Source of the DNA: Plumapathes pennacea
Taxonomy: Eukaryota; Cnidaria; Anthozoa; Antipatharia; Myriopathidae
DNA: 64,000 nt
NCBI GenBank assembly: GCA_964036295.1
Contig: OZ038470.1
Location: 9,081,078-9,145,077, forward strand
Reading direction: 5' to 3'
Part shown: positions 9,539 to 20,519 of the stretch, in pieces
Numbering within the stretch: the stretch's first letter is position 1
Layout of the letters: every line of letters starts with the position of its first letter
Notes under the pieces: model-generated
Database searches by the model: none
What the model was told of the DNA's origin: nothing
What the model saw: only the letters and a program-made list of their open reading frames with translations
Position numbers and translations under genes: made by a program

Positions 9539-10178
9539 TTAAGTTGTTTGTGGAATTTCAATATGATATGAAAATGGATGGCGAAGAGAAAAACAAATCC
9601 TTGAGTGTTTTTCATTTTTTAGTATTTCACAAATAGTTTTCTTTTCATTATTATCAATTCCAGAACCAAACTTTTTAAAAAATTAAATCTGTTCCATCAG
9701 ATTCTGGATTATGAAATGCCATAATGCAACCAAGATTTTCTCTGAATGGTTTCGCAATGCTAGTCAATTGTTGAGTTGGAACCCAAACAGAAATTCCAAT
9801 ATGTCGTCCACTGAAAGCGAGATCGATGAGTTTGCTGCTTCGTTTCTTCACATCTGCACTCACTGCACAATCATCAAGAATTATGAGAACTTTGGTTTGT
9901 CTTTGTAAATCATCCATTTTGATGTCGTGAAATAGATCTGCACAAATCTCCAAACACTCTTCAACATCTTCAGATTCACTCGCATTTGGCATCGTGACGA
10001 AAAAGCATTTGTCAAGACTAGCGAACCCTTCATAAGTTTTGTTAGTGGAGAACGTTGGACAAATCAAACAAAAAAGTCGAAAACATACTTGGTCGATCTC
10101 TCAAAAGATCGACCAAGTATTGTGTTTTCCCACAATTTGTTGGGCCAGTAATCAAGCAAAATCGTATATTTTTAAATC
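9539..10178 (-). pseudogene. ATP: U1: Polinton FtsK/HerA (A32)-type DNA-packaging ATPase
   Basis: This ATPase pumps the genome into the capsid. About 205 residues are recognisable, a normal length for Polinton ATPases. Walker A is ITGPTNCGKTQ at about 10121-10156, Walker B is VLIILDDCA (near 9866-9895), and the sensor-like segment GISVWVPTQQLTSIAKPFREN follows. The C-terminus ends IEIPQTT with TAA at 9539-9541. The frame changes inside or beside a perfect hairpin (10085-10120) just after Walker A, and again near 9680 in an A-run. The Walker B to sensor part is in frame only in this copy; all 4.1-kb units carry a 1-bp deletion there. It lies directly downstream of MCP. Confidence 0.85.
10085..10120. 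repeat. Perfect 36-bp hairpin (15-bp arms, 6-nt loop) inside ATPase
   Basis: The arms ATACTTGGTCGATCT and AGATCGACCAAGTAT flank CTCAAA. The same hairpin recurs at 13175, 17323, 20426, 24572, 28746, 32886, 37025, 41174, 45338, 49493, 53627, 57724 and 61865. U7 and U8 each have one arm mismatch. The coding frame of the ATPase switches around it, so one arm probably arose by an inverted copying event rather than as a selected site. Confidence 0.9.
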
Positions 10179-11359
10179 ATATGAAGATGGCTGAATTCTT
10201 ACATCTTTCACAACTCCATCACTAACGAAGACTGCTGCATCTGAAACAACAAACACGTGACAATCGACGGTCGTAGAAGCAATTCCAGCCACGTCAACAA
10301 CTAATCTCACACCATCCTGAGATCTTCCAACCACAATTCCGTCTCCATGAAGATTGTTATCTGGTGTGGATCTCAAATCAATCCACAATGCGAACTTGCC
10401 ATTATGAAAGTCAATTTCCTTAAAGTGATCCTCGACATAATCAAACCTTTTCAAAATCATTGACCAAACATCCTCTCGTAAAATTCCGTCTGAAAATAAC
10501 TTGTGTGGAACACCATTTATAGAAACTATTACCGAATTAACAAGAGGATTAATAAACTCCTCAGCTTTTCTTTCTCCTGAATCGAAACTCTTTAAAAAGA
10601 ATAACATGATTCCCTTTCATACAACTTCTTGGTGTGTTTACGTGCAAATTAAAAACAGCCCCCGTACCAATATCCTTCGAGGCTAACGTTTCAAAATGAT
10701 GCACATCCTCAAAGTAAAAAGTTCTCCCACTTTGATAAACGCTACTCGCTTGAAGTGCTAAATTTTCATCTTCAATGGTTGCGTATTCCAATTCTATGTG
10801 TGTTAACTCATATCCGTGGCCTTTGGTATTGTCTGAAGTCACAACTATATCAGACGCATTAGCAAGTTTTATCTCAAATCTTAGGTTTGACTTCAGCCCA
10901 CTTGGATAATAAACCCCATGATCGTCTAACAGCGGATGAGATAGTGGAATACGATACCTCTGAGCGTAGGATAAATTCGTGAGTTTCATAATCTTAGAAT
11001 CGCCAGTTTCTGCCGCTCTAATCTTTCTTTTGTCTTCTTGTCATGATTCCTCTTTTCATATCTTCCTCACACGTCAACATATCATGATACCCATGAAAAA
11101 TGTCATATTTGTCTGTGTCACAAATAGTTTTTCCTCCAAAGAAAATTTTCATGTGGTTCACTAAGTTTCTTGATACGTTTTGAACGAGGTGGTTGCTTGC
11201 AACACCCTTTTCTATCTTGACGTTAAACCTCAAAAACATACTCTTTGGAACGAATACCATGTTTTCATACAACCTCGGTACATTAACATAAAGTGTTTTT
11301 CCAGGCTTAGCAGACGATGGTGTGAAAGTCGTCCTATGAACTGTCCTCTCTGCCTTCAT
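10152..11359 (-). pseudogene. MCP: U1: Polinton major capsid protein (MCP), three frames
   Basis: This is the double jelly-roll capsid protein that forms virus-like shells in Polintons. The start is ATG at 11357-11359. Recognisable segments are VFVPKSMFLRFNVKIEKG, KIFFGGKTICDTDKYDIFHG, LKSNLRFEIKLANASDIV, YELTHIELEYATIEDENLA and KSFDSGERKAEEF, in the family order. A +1 frameshift near 11040 (ATGACAAGAAG) and another near 10612 (extra C, CMKG segment) split it into three open parts. The usual stop after QPSS is mutated (TAA to TAT at 10179-10181), extending the frame ten codons to 10152 across the start of the ATPase. The fold assignment is from family knowledge, not from a structure prediction. 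Confidence 0.82.
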
Positions 11360-11433
11360 TGCCTTCGACAATCTTGGCCTTCTATTCGGATTAAGTATTT
11401 TCTGCAAACAACATATTATTTTAAAAACATCAA

Positions 11434-12418
11434 ATGAAAAACATGGAAAAGATTTATTACTCTTCTCAAAAGGATATTGGAAGGGTTTATCCGCAGTCAA
11501 GAAACTTTCTACAGAGGCTAAAGTTAGCCTAGAAGAAGCAAGAGATTGGCTATCAAAACAGGCGCTTTGGCAAATTTATCTTCCTCCACCGAACTATGTT
11601 CCAAGACCACATTGGATTATTTCAGAACCAAACGAAATTCACCAAGCAGATCTCCTATTCCTCCCCCACGATAAAGTTGGAAGAAAAACTTATAAATATG
11701 CTTTAGTCGTTATTGATATTGCTTCAAGATATGTCGATGTAGAAGCTTTGACAAGTAAATCAAGTGGTGAAGTGTCAAACGCTTTCAAGAAAATTTACTC
11801 AAGAAAGTGAAAATGGCCAAAAACTTTGATTGTTGATCCGGGAAGAGAGTTTGTTGGATCTGTAACGGTTCTTATGAATGAAAAGAAACTAGTTATCAAA
11901 GATCGAAAACTGCTAATCACAGAGCACAAGCATTCGTCGAGAGAGCGAACAAAACATTGGGAGAAAAAATATTTAGTCAAAAATATGCTGACGAAATGTT
12001 AACTGAAGGTAGATCAACAAAGTGGATAAATAGATTACCAAATATCGTGAAAACTATCAACAACCACGTCACTCGACTGACTGGCAAAAAAGCCATCGAC
12101 GCTTATCGTGAGAAAAATGTTGAACAAAAGACTAAGAATTATTCAAGACCTGTTGGGTTTAATGAAAAAAGGCTTGACTCAATCGAAAAAGTAAGATATC
12201 TTGTCTTGCCAGGAGAGGAAGAAGGAGGAAACGTAAGAAGGGCAACAGATCCCATATGGAGTACAAACGTTTTTGAGTTGAAAAAATCCATAATATCTAA
12301 AAATCAACCAGTTTTGTATTATTTAGTCGATGGACCAAAAAGAGGATTCGCCAGAGAAGAATTACTAATCATACCATATGGCACAGAATTACCTCCAAAA
12401 TTTGTCTTAAAACAATAA
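11434..12418 (+). pseudogene. INT: U2: INT
   Basis: An in-frame TGA at 11808 cuts the core after the first catalytic Asp, and a base is missing near 11900 before the catalytic Glu. The C-terminal 153 codons (11957-12418) are open and end PPKFVLKQ. A 13-bp deletion just upstream removes part of the leader. Confidence 0.88.
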
Positions 12419-12423
12419 CTTTT

Positions 12424-12980
12424 CTAAATATCTTTAATCCTATAATGCCTTAAGGCTAAGGTGTCTATCCCATTTGGTAATATGTTTCTTTTATCGTCTT
12501 CCCTACTAAGTGCTATTTTGTTCACTTCTTCCGTGTATATGTCATGATCGCGACTTCTAATTAGATTCATCACCCTCATTTTCTTACCGCCGTTGATAAG
12601 ACAATCTTCATAATCCTGAAAATTTATATCCTTATTAACGACAGCCTTGTTAACGCCCTTACACTTCTTTTCCTCCTCGTTTGAAGAATCGAGTACGTAA
12701 GAGTCAAGCTTAGCTCTCAAACTGACAAACTCTGAAATTTGTCTTCCACCGACTTCATCCTTAAACATTCCAATAACCTTCTTGTTAACTCCGGTAGTAA
12801 TTCCTGAAGGATGATCCTTTGGGTAATTACTAGTGTCAAACGATGTTAAGACATCCCCACTAATACCTTTATAAGAATCATCCGTCTCTATCTCATACAT
12901 TAATGAATAAGTGTCAGTAAATAGTAACCTTATCATTGTAAGCCTTATCATTGTACCTCTCTTGTACTTCATTGTACTGC
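12424..12980 (-). pseudogene. POLB: U2: PolB C-terminal fragment joined to ATPase
   Basis: Only the last about 180 codons remain, with motif C reading TDTYS in place of TDTDS, and KLDSY. At 12980 the sequence passes directly into the middle of the ATPase. Confidence 0.88.
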
Positions 12981-13268
12981 TTTGGTTTGTCTTTGTAAAT
13001 CATCCATTTTGGTGTCGTGAAATAGATCTGCACAAATCTCCAAACACTCTTCAACATCTTCAGATTCACTCGCATTTGGCATCGTGACGAAAAAGCATTT
13101 GTCAAGATTAGCGAACCCTTCATAAGTTTTGTTAGTGGCGAACGTTGGACAAATCAAACAAAAAAGTCGAAAACATACTTGGTCGATCTCTCAAAAGATC
13201 GACCAAGTATTGTGTTTTCCCACAATTTGTTGGGCCAGTAATCAAGCAAAATCGTATATTTTTAAATC
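12981..13268 (-). pseudogene. ATP: U2: ATPase N-terminal fragment
   Basis: Walker A, the hairpin and the segment up to DDLQRQTK are present; Walker B and everything after it are deleted together with the Lys/Glu-rich gene. Confidence 0.85.
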
Positions 13269-14451
13269 TTATGAAGATGGCTGAACCCTTACATCTTTCA
13301 CAACTCCATCACTAACGAAGACTGCTGCATCTGAAACAACAAACACGTGACAATCGACGGTCGTAGAAGCAATTCCAGCCACGTCTACAACTAATCTCGC
13401 ACCATCCTGAGATCTTCCAACCACAATTCCGTCTCCATGAAGATTGTTATCTGGTGTGGATCTCAAATCAATCCACAATGCGAACTTGCCATTATGAAAG
13501 TCAATTTCCTTAAAGTGATCCTCGACATAATCAAACCTTTTCAAAATCATTGGCCAAACATCCTCTCGTAAAATTCCGTCTGAAAATAACTTGTGTGGAA
13601 CACCATTTATAGAAACCTTTACCGAATTAACAAGAGGATTAATAAACTCCTCAGCTTTTCTTTCTCCTGAATCGAAACTCTTTAAAAAGAATAACATGAT
13701 TCCCTTTCATACAACTTCTTGGTGTGTTTACGTGCAAAAATTAAAAACAGCCCCCGTACCAATATCCTTCGAGGCTAACGTTTCAAAATGATGCACATCC
13801 TCAAAGTAAAAAGTTCTCCCACTTTGATAAACGCTACTCGCTTGAATTGCTAAATTTTCATCTTCAATGGTTGCGTATTCCAATTCTATGTGTGTTAACT
13901 CATATCCATGGCCTTTGGTATTGTCTGAAGTTACAACTATATCAGACGCATTAGCAAGTTTTATCTCAAATCTTAGGTTTGACTTCAGCCCACTTGGATA
14001 ATAAACCCCATGATCGTCTAACAGCAGGTGAGATAGTGGAATACGATACCTGTGAGCGTAGGATAAATTCGTGAGTTTCATAATCTTAGAATCGCCAGTT
14101 TCTGCCGCTCTAATCTTTCTTTTGTCTTCTTGTCATGATTCCTCTTTTCATATCTTCCTCACACGTCAACATATCATGATACCCATGAAAAATGTCATAT
14201 TTGTCTGTGTCACAAATAGTTTTTCCTCCAAAGAAAATTTTCATGTGGTTCACTAAATTTCTTGATACGTTTTGAACGAGGTGGTTGCTTGCAACACCCT
14301 TTTCTATCTTGACGTTAAACCTCAAAAACATACTCTTTGGAACGAAAACCATGTTTCATACAACCTCGGGTACATTAACATAATGTGTTTTTCCAGGCTT
14401 AGCAGACGATGGTGTGAAAGTCGTCCTATGAACTGTCCTCTCTGCCTTCAT
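13269..14451 (-). pseudogene. MCP: U2: MCP
   Basis: Broken at the two usual sites (near 14132 and 13704) and again by two extra bases in an A-run near 13737, which cuts the middle open part short. The stop after QPSS is normal. Confidence 0.82.
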
Positions 14452-14538
14452 TGCCTTCGACAATCTTGGCCTTCTATTCGGATTAAGTATTTTCTGCAAA
14501 CGACATATTATTTTAAAAACATCAAAACAAATCTTTAA

Positions 14539-15520
14539 ATGAAAAACATGGAAAAGATTTATTACTCTTCTCAAAAGGATATTGGAAGGGTTTATCCGCA
14601 GTCAAGAAACTTTCTACAGAAGCTAAAGTTAGCCTAGAAGAAGCAAGAGATTGGCTATCAAAACAGGCGCTTTGGCAAATTTATCTTCCTCCACCGAACT
14701 ATGTTCCAAGACCACATTGGATTATTTCAGAACCAAACGAAATTCACCAAGCAGATCTCCTATTCCTCCCCCACGATAAAGTTGGAAGAAAAACTTATAA
14801 ATATGCTTTAGTCGTTATTGATATTGCTTCAAGATATGTCGATGTAGAAGCTTTGACAAGTAAATCAAGTGGTGAAGTGTCAAACGCTTTCAAGAAAAAT
14901 TACTCAAGAAAGTAAAAATGGCAAAAACTTTGATTGTTGATCCGGGAAGAGAGTTTGTTGGATCTGTAACGGTTCTTATGAATGAAAAGAAACTAGTTAT
15001 CAAAGATCGGAAACTGCTAATCACAGAGCACAAGCATTCGTCGAGAGAGCGAACAAAACATTGGGAGAAAAAATATTTAGTCAACAATATGCTGACGAAA
15101 TGTTAACTGAAGGTAGATCAACAAAGTGGATAAATAGATTACCAAATATCGTGAAAACTATCAACAACCACGTCACTCGACTGACTGGCAAAAAAGCCAT
15201 CGACGCTTATCGTGAGAAAAATGTTGAACAAAAGACTAAGAATTATTCAAGACCTGTTGGGTTTAATGAAAAAAGGCTTGACTCAATCGAAAAAGTAAGA
15301 TATCTTGTCTTGCCAGGAGAGGAAGGAGGAAACGTAAGAAGGGCAACAGATCCCATATGGAGTACAAACGTTTTTGAGTTGAAAAAATCCATAATATCTA
15401 AAAATCAACCAGTTTTGTATTATTTAGTCGATGGACCAAAAAGAGGATTCGCCAGAGAAGAATTACTAATCATACCATATGGCACAGAATTACCTCCAAA
15501 AATTTGTCTTAAAACAATAA
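14539..15520 (+). pseudogene. INT: U3: INT
   Basis: TAA at 14913 interrupts the core before the second catalytic Asp. Three bases are lost in the GEEEGG run near 15325, and an extra A near 15502 makes the last frame run to 15555, overlapping the PolB 3' end. Confidence 0.87.
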
Positions 15521-15525
15521 CTTTT

Positions 15526-16300
15526 CTAAATATCTTTAATCCTATAATGCCTTAAGGCTAAGGTGTCTATCCCATTTGGTAATATGTTTCTTTTATCGTC
15601 TTCCCTACTAAGTGCTATTTTGTTCACTTCTTCCGTGTATATGTCATGATCGCGACTTCTAATTAGATTCATCACCCTCATTTTCTTACCGCCGTTGATA
15701 AGACAATCTTCATAATCCTGAAAATTTATATCCTTATTAACAAGAAGGATATTGGAATGTTTAAGGATGAAGTCGGTGGAAGACACGTTTGAAGAATCGA
15801 GTACGTAAGAGTCAAGCTTAGCTCTCAAACTGACAAACTATGAAATTTGTCTTCCACCGACTTCATCCTTAAACATTCCAATAACCTTCTTGTTAACTCC
15901 AGTAGTAATTCCTGAAGGATGATCCTTTGGGTAATTACTAGTGTCAAACGATGTTAAGACATCCCCACTAATACCTTTATAAAAATCATCCGTCTCTATC
16001 TCATATATTAATGAATAAGTGTCAGTAAATAGTAACCTTGCCTTATCATTGTACTTCTCTTTGATGTAACCATAATGAAAATCATACATCAACGTTTTAC
16101 TTATGTCAAGTATTGACATTCCCAAGTAAACTGGTTTATCAAATAATAGCTTCGTCCTATGCATGTGAATAGCTGCTAAATCATTCACAAAATATTTTCC
16201 TTTTATCAAAGCTTGGTTTTGAGATAAGTTTCCTAGCTTGTGACTCGTTAGTGACCAACTTAATGTCTACCCTATTTCGGATATTTTCCATGGTTTTTCC
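15526..16300 (-). pseudogene. POLB: U3: PolB C-terminal part, type b
   Basis: It carries TDTYS in motif C and a stop near 15838, with about 49 bp of inverted neighbouring sequence replacing the EEEKKCKGVNKAV segment. The fragment ends at the deletion junction inside motif B (GKTMENIRN). Confidence 0.88.
15737..15896. repeat. Template-switch inverted repeat, 49-bp arms and 62-nt loop
   Basis: The left arm 15737-15785 is the reverse complement of 15848-15896 with one mismatch, within PolB. Equivalent repeats lie at 22986-23145, 31300-31459, 39588-39747, 47907-48066, 52052-52211 and 60279-60438. In type a units the left position holds unrelated original coding sequence. Confidence 0.9.
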
Positions 16301-16758
16301 TCAGAAACTTTTGATGCATACCTGCAAATTCTTCTTCCTAATTGTTTATTATTCAACAAATCTTTCTTCAAAGACTCTTCATCGTCCAAAGTAAGGATAT
16401 ACGAAAGTCCTTTAAAAATTCCATCAACAACTATTCCCATTCCATCTTTCATTAACTCTTGTCCGGACTTTTCTTCATAAACTTTGAATAAACATTCTAA
16501 ATCAGAATCCTTCATCTTTCTAATATCAACTGCACTTATGTTTCCTCCTACATATTCTTCCAAACCAAGCGTCATGGCAACTGACGCAAGAATATCTCTT
16601 TTTCTCGATATTTCACTTTGTACCTCTGGATCTATTTCAGCTTCCTTTTGTGATTCTTTCTTCTTACTTTGTGTTAGTTTTCTTTTTGCTTTAGGTTTTT
16701 GTTCTTCTTTTGTTTCGTTCTCTTCAAGATTAACGTAATCGTTTACAGTTTCTGCCAT
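16301..16758 (-). pseudogene. U3: Lys/Glu-rich protein fused to antisense-shifted PolB tail
   Basis: The N-terminal 153 residues match the U1 protein to RYASKVSEE. At the deletion junction the frame continues into PolB sequence out of frame for about ten codons (KPWKISEIG). It is an open 163-codon frame and could still be expressed; I call it pseudogene because the normal C-terminus is gone. Confidence 0.75.
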
Positions 16759-16778
16759 TTATTTGTCATAACAAAATT

Positions 16779-17416
16779 TTAAGTTGTTTGTGGAATTTCA
16801 ATATGATATGTAAATGGATGGCAAAGAGAAAAACAAATCCTTGAGTGTTTTTCATTTTTTAGTATTTCACAAATAGTTTTCTTTTCATTATTATCAATTC
16901 CAGAACCAAACTTTTTAAAAAGTAAATCTGTTCCATCAAATTCTGGATTATAAAATGCAATAATGCAACCAAGATTTTCTCTGAATGGTTTCGCAATGCT
17001 AGTCAATTGTTGAGTTAGAACCCAAACAGAAATTCCAATATGTCGTCCACTGAAGCGAGATCGATGAGTTTGCTGCTTCGTTTCTTCACATCTGCACTCA
17101 CTGCACAATCATCAAGAATTATGAGAACTTTGGTTTGTCTTTGTAAATCATCCATTTTGGTGTCGTGAAATAGATCTGCACAAATCTCCAAACACTCTTC
17201 AACATCTTCAGATTCACTCGCATTTGGCATCGTGACGAAAAAGCATTTGTCAAGATTAGCAAACCCTTCATAAGTTTTGTTAGTGGCGAACGTTGGACAA
17301 ATCAAACAAAAAAGTCGAAAACATACTTGGTCGATCTCTCAAAAGATCGACCAAGTATTGTGTTTTCCCACAATTTGTTGGGCCAGTAATCAAGCAAAAT
17401 CGTATATTTTTAAATC
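16779..17416 (-). pseudogene. ATP: U3: ATPase
   Basis: A one-base deletion near 17052 (CTGAAGCG for CTGAAAGCG) after Walker B splits it into 96- and 109-codon open parts, and the hairpin shift after Walker A is also present. This deletion is shared by all later long units. Confidence 0.85.
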
Positions 17417-18597
17417 TTATGAAGATGGCTGAACCCTTACATCTTTCACAACTCCATCACTAACGAAGACTGCTGCATCTGAAACAACAAACACGTGACA
17501 ATCGACGGTCGTAGAAGCAATTCCAGCCACGTCTACAACTAATCTCACACCATCCTGAGATCTTCCAACCACAATTCCGTCTCCATGAAGATTGTTATCT
17601 GGTGTGGATCTCAAATCAATCCACAATGCGAACTTGCCATTATGAAAGTCAATTTCCTTAAAGTGATCCTCGACATAATCAAACCTTTTCAAAATCATTG
17701 GCCAAACATCCTCTCGTAAAATTCCGTCTGAAAATAACTTGTGTGGAACACCATTTATAGAAACCTTTACCGAATTAACAAGAGGATTAATAAACTCCTC
17801 AGCTTTTCTTTCTCCTGAATCGAAACTCTTTAAAAAGAATAACATGATTCCCTTTCATACAACTTCTTGGTGTGTTTACGTGCAAATTAAAAACAGCCCC
17901 CGTACCAATATCCTTCGAGGCTAACGTTTCAAAATGATGCACATCCTCAAAGTAAAAAGTTCTCCCACTTTGATAAACGCTACTCGCTTGAATTGATAAA
18001 TTTTCATCTTCAATGGTTCCGTATTCCAATTCTATGTGTGTTAACTCATATTCATGGCCTTTGGTATTGTCTGAAGTTACAACTATATCAGACGCATTAG
18101 CAAGTTTTATCTCAAATCTTAGGTTTGACTTCAGCCCACTTTGATAATAAACCCCATGATCGTCTAACAGCGGGTGAGATAGTGGAATATGATACCTATG
18201 AGCGTAGGATAAATTCGTGAGTTTCATAATCTTAGAATCGCCAGTTTCTGCCGCTCTAATCTTTCTTTTGTCTTCTTGTCATGATTCCTCTTTTCATATC
18301 TTCCTCACACGTCAACATATCATGATACCCATGAAAAATGTCATATTTGTCTGTGTCACAAATAGTTTTTCCTCCAAAGAAAATTTTCATGTGGTTCACT
18401 AAGTTTCTTGATACGTTTTGAACGAGGTGGTTGCTTGCAACACCCTTTTCTATCTTGACGTTAAACCTCAAAAACATACTCTTTGGAACGAAAACCATGT
18501 TTCATACAACCTCGGGTACATTAACATAAAGTGTTTTTCCAGGCTTAGCAGACGGTGGTGTGAAAGTCGTCCTATGAACTGTCCTCTCTGCCTTCAT
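17417..18597 (-). pseudogene. MCP: U3: MCP
   Basis: Broken at the two usual frameshift sites. It carries private substitutions (KGHEYELTH, YGTIEDENLS) that recur only in U5. Confidence 0.82.
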
Positions 18598-18684
18598 TGC
18601 CTTCGACAATCTTGGCCTTCTATTCGGATTAAGTATTTTCTGCAAACGACATATTATTTTAAAAACATCAAAACAAATCTTTAA

Positions 18685-19669
18685 ATGAAAAACATGGAAA
18701 AGATTTATTACTCTTCTCAAAAGGATATTGGAAGGGTTTATCCGCAGTCAAGAAACTTTCTACAGAGGCTAAAGTTAGCCTAGAAGAAGCAAGAGATTGG
18801 CTATCAAAACAGGCGCTTTGGCAAATTTATCTTCCTCCACCGAATTATGTTCCAAGACCACATTGGATTATTTCAGAACCAAACGAAATTCACCAAGCAG
18901 ATCTCCTATTCCTCCCCCACGATAAAGTTGGAAGTAAAACTTATAAGTATGCTTTAGTCGTTATTGATATTGCTTCAAGATATGTCGATGTAGAAGCTTT
19001 GACAAGTAAATCAAGTGGTGAAGTGTCAAACGCTTTCAAGAAAATTTACTCAAAAAAGTGAAAATGGCCAAAAACTTTGATTCTTGATCCGGGAAGAGAG
19101 TTTGTTGGATCTGTAACGGTTCTTATGAATGAAAAGAAACTAGTTATCAAAGATCGGAAACTGCTAATCACAGAGCACAAGCATTCGTCGAGAGAGCGAA
19201 CAAAACATTGGGAGAAAAAATATTTAGTCAAAAATATGCTGACGAAATGTTAACTGAAGGTAGATCAACAAAGTGGATAAATAGATTACCAAATATCGTG
19301 AAAACTATCAACAACCACGTCACTCGACTGACTGGCAAAAAAGCCATCGACGCTTATCGTGAGAAAAATGTTGAACAAAAGACTAAGAATTATTCAAGAC
19401 CTGTTGGGTTTAATGAAAAAAGGCTTGACTCAATCGAAAAAGTAAGATATCTTGTCTTGCCAGGAGAGGAAGAAGGAGGAAACGTAAGAAGGGCAACAGA
19501 TCCCATATGGAGTACAAACGTTTTTGAGTTGAAAAAATCCATAATATCTAAAAATCAACCAGTTTTGTATTATTTAGTCGATGGACCAAAAAGAGGATTC
19601 GCCAGAGAAGAATTACTAATCATACCATATGGCACAGAATTACCTCCAAAATTTGTCTTAAAACAATAA
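18685..19669 (+). pseudogene. INT: U4: INT
   Basis: TGA at 19059 in the core; C-terminal 153 codons open (19208-19669). The variants GGAAGTAAAACTTATAAG and CAAAAAAGTGA are shared with U6 rather than U2. Confidence 0.87.
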
Positions 19670-19674
19670 CTTTT

Positions 19675-20231
19675 CTAAATATCTTTAATTCTATAATGCC
19701 TTAAGGCTAAGGTGTCTATCCCATTTGGTAATATGTTTCTTTTATCGTCTTCCCTACTAAGTGCTATTTTGTTCACTTCTTCCGTGTATATGTCATGATC
19801 GCGACTTCTAATTAGATTCATCACCCTCATTTTCTTACCGCCGTTGATAAGACAATCTTCATAATCCTGAAAATTTATATCCTTATTAACGACAGCCTTG
19901 TTAACGCCCTTACACTTCTTTTCCTCCTCGTTTGAAGAATCGAGTACGTAAGAGTCAAGCTTAGCTCTCAAACTGACAAACTCTGAAATTTGTCTTCCAC
20001 CGACTTCATCCTTAAACATTCCAATAACCTTCTTGTTAACTCCGGTAGTAATTCCTGAAGGATGATCCTTTGGGTAATTACTAGTGTCAAACGATGTTAA
20101 GACATCCCCACTAATACCTTTATAAGAATCATCCGTCTCTATCTCATACATTAATGAATAAGTGTCAGTAAATAGTAACCTTATCATTGTAAGCCTTATC
20201 ATTGTACCTCTCTTGTACTTCATTGTACTGC
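19675..20231 (-). pseudogene. POLB: U4: PolB C-terminal fragment joined to ATPase
   Basis: Same structure as the U2 fragment, with TDTYS and the local duplication near 20180-20222. Confidence 0.87.
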
Positions 20232-20519
20232 TTTGGTTTGTCTTTGTAAATCATCCATTTTGGTGTCGTGAAATAGATCTGCACAAATCTCCAAACACTC
20301 TTCAACATCTTCAGATTCACTCGCATTTGGCATCGTGACGAAAAAGCATTTGTCAAGATTAGCGAACCCTTCATAAGTTTTGTTAGTGGCGAACGTTGGA
20401 CAAATCAAACAAAAAAGTCGAAAACATACTTGGTCGATCTCTCAAAAGATCGACCAAGTATTGTGTTTTCCCACAATTTCTTGGGCCAGTAATCAAGCAA
20501 AATCGTATATTTTTAAATC
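20232..20519 (-). pseudogene. ATP: U4: ATPase N-terminal fragment
   Basis: Walker A has a private Thr to Arg change (GPRNCGKT, from TTTCTTGGG near 20478-20486). Walker B and downstream parts are deleted. Confidence 0.84.

Larger units (their letters stand above)
5215..11433 (+). mobile_element. U1: least-decayed Polinton unit, 6.2 kb
   Basis: This unit contains INT, PolB, a small basic protein, a Lys/Glu-rich protein, ATPase and MCP. It alone has the 2,090 bp (6971-9060) that every later unit lacks, and it alone keeps the motif C TDTDS of PolB. Typical Polintons are 15-20 kb with long terminal inverted repeats, protease and penton genes; none of these is seen, so U1 is itself a reduced derivative. 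Confidence 0.88.
11434..14538 (+). repeat. U2: short 3.1-kb unit, type a
   Basis: This unit lacks the 2,090-bp segment and a further 1,071 bp joining PolB directly to the first half of the ATPase. It carries the local duplications in PolB (CCTTATCATTGTA twice). From about 12.45 kb it begins the first copy of the near-identical 7.25-kb dimer. Confidence 0.9.
14539..18684 (+). repeat. U3: 4.15-kb unit, type b
   Basis: First unit with the template-switch inverted repeat (15737-15896). It has the 2,090-bp deletion but not the 1,071-bp one. Confidence 0.92.

Noticed and set aside
10979..11164. Recurrent + strand 61-codon frame (MSFIILESPVSAALIF) in every unit
   Set aside because: It is the antisense shadow of the MCP frame; its recurrence simply follows the tandem repeat.
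11180..11437. + strand frame MNEVVACNTLFYLDVK with Cys-rich CPLCLHC
   Set aside because: Apparent zinc finger is antisense of the MCP N-terminal part; no independent support.
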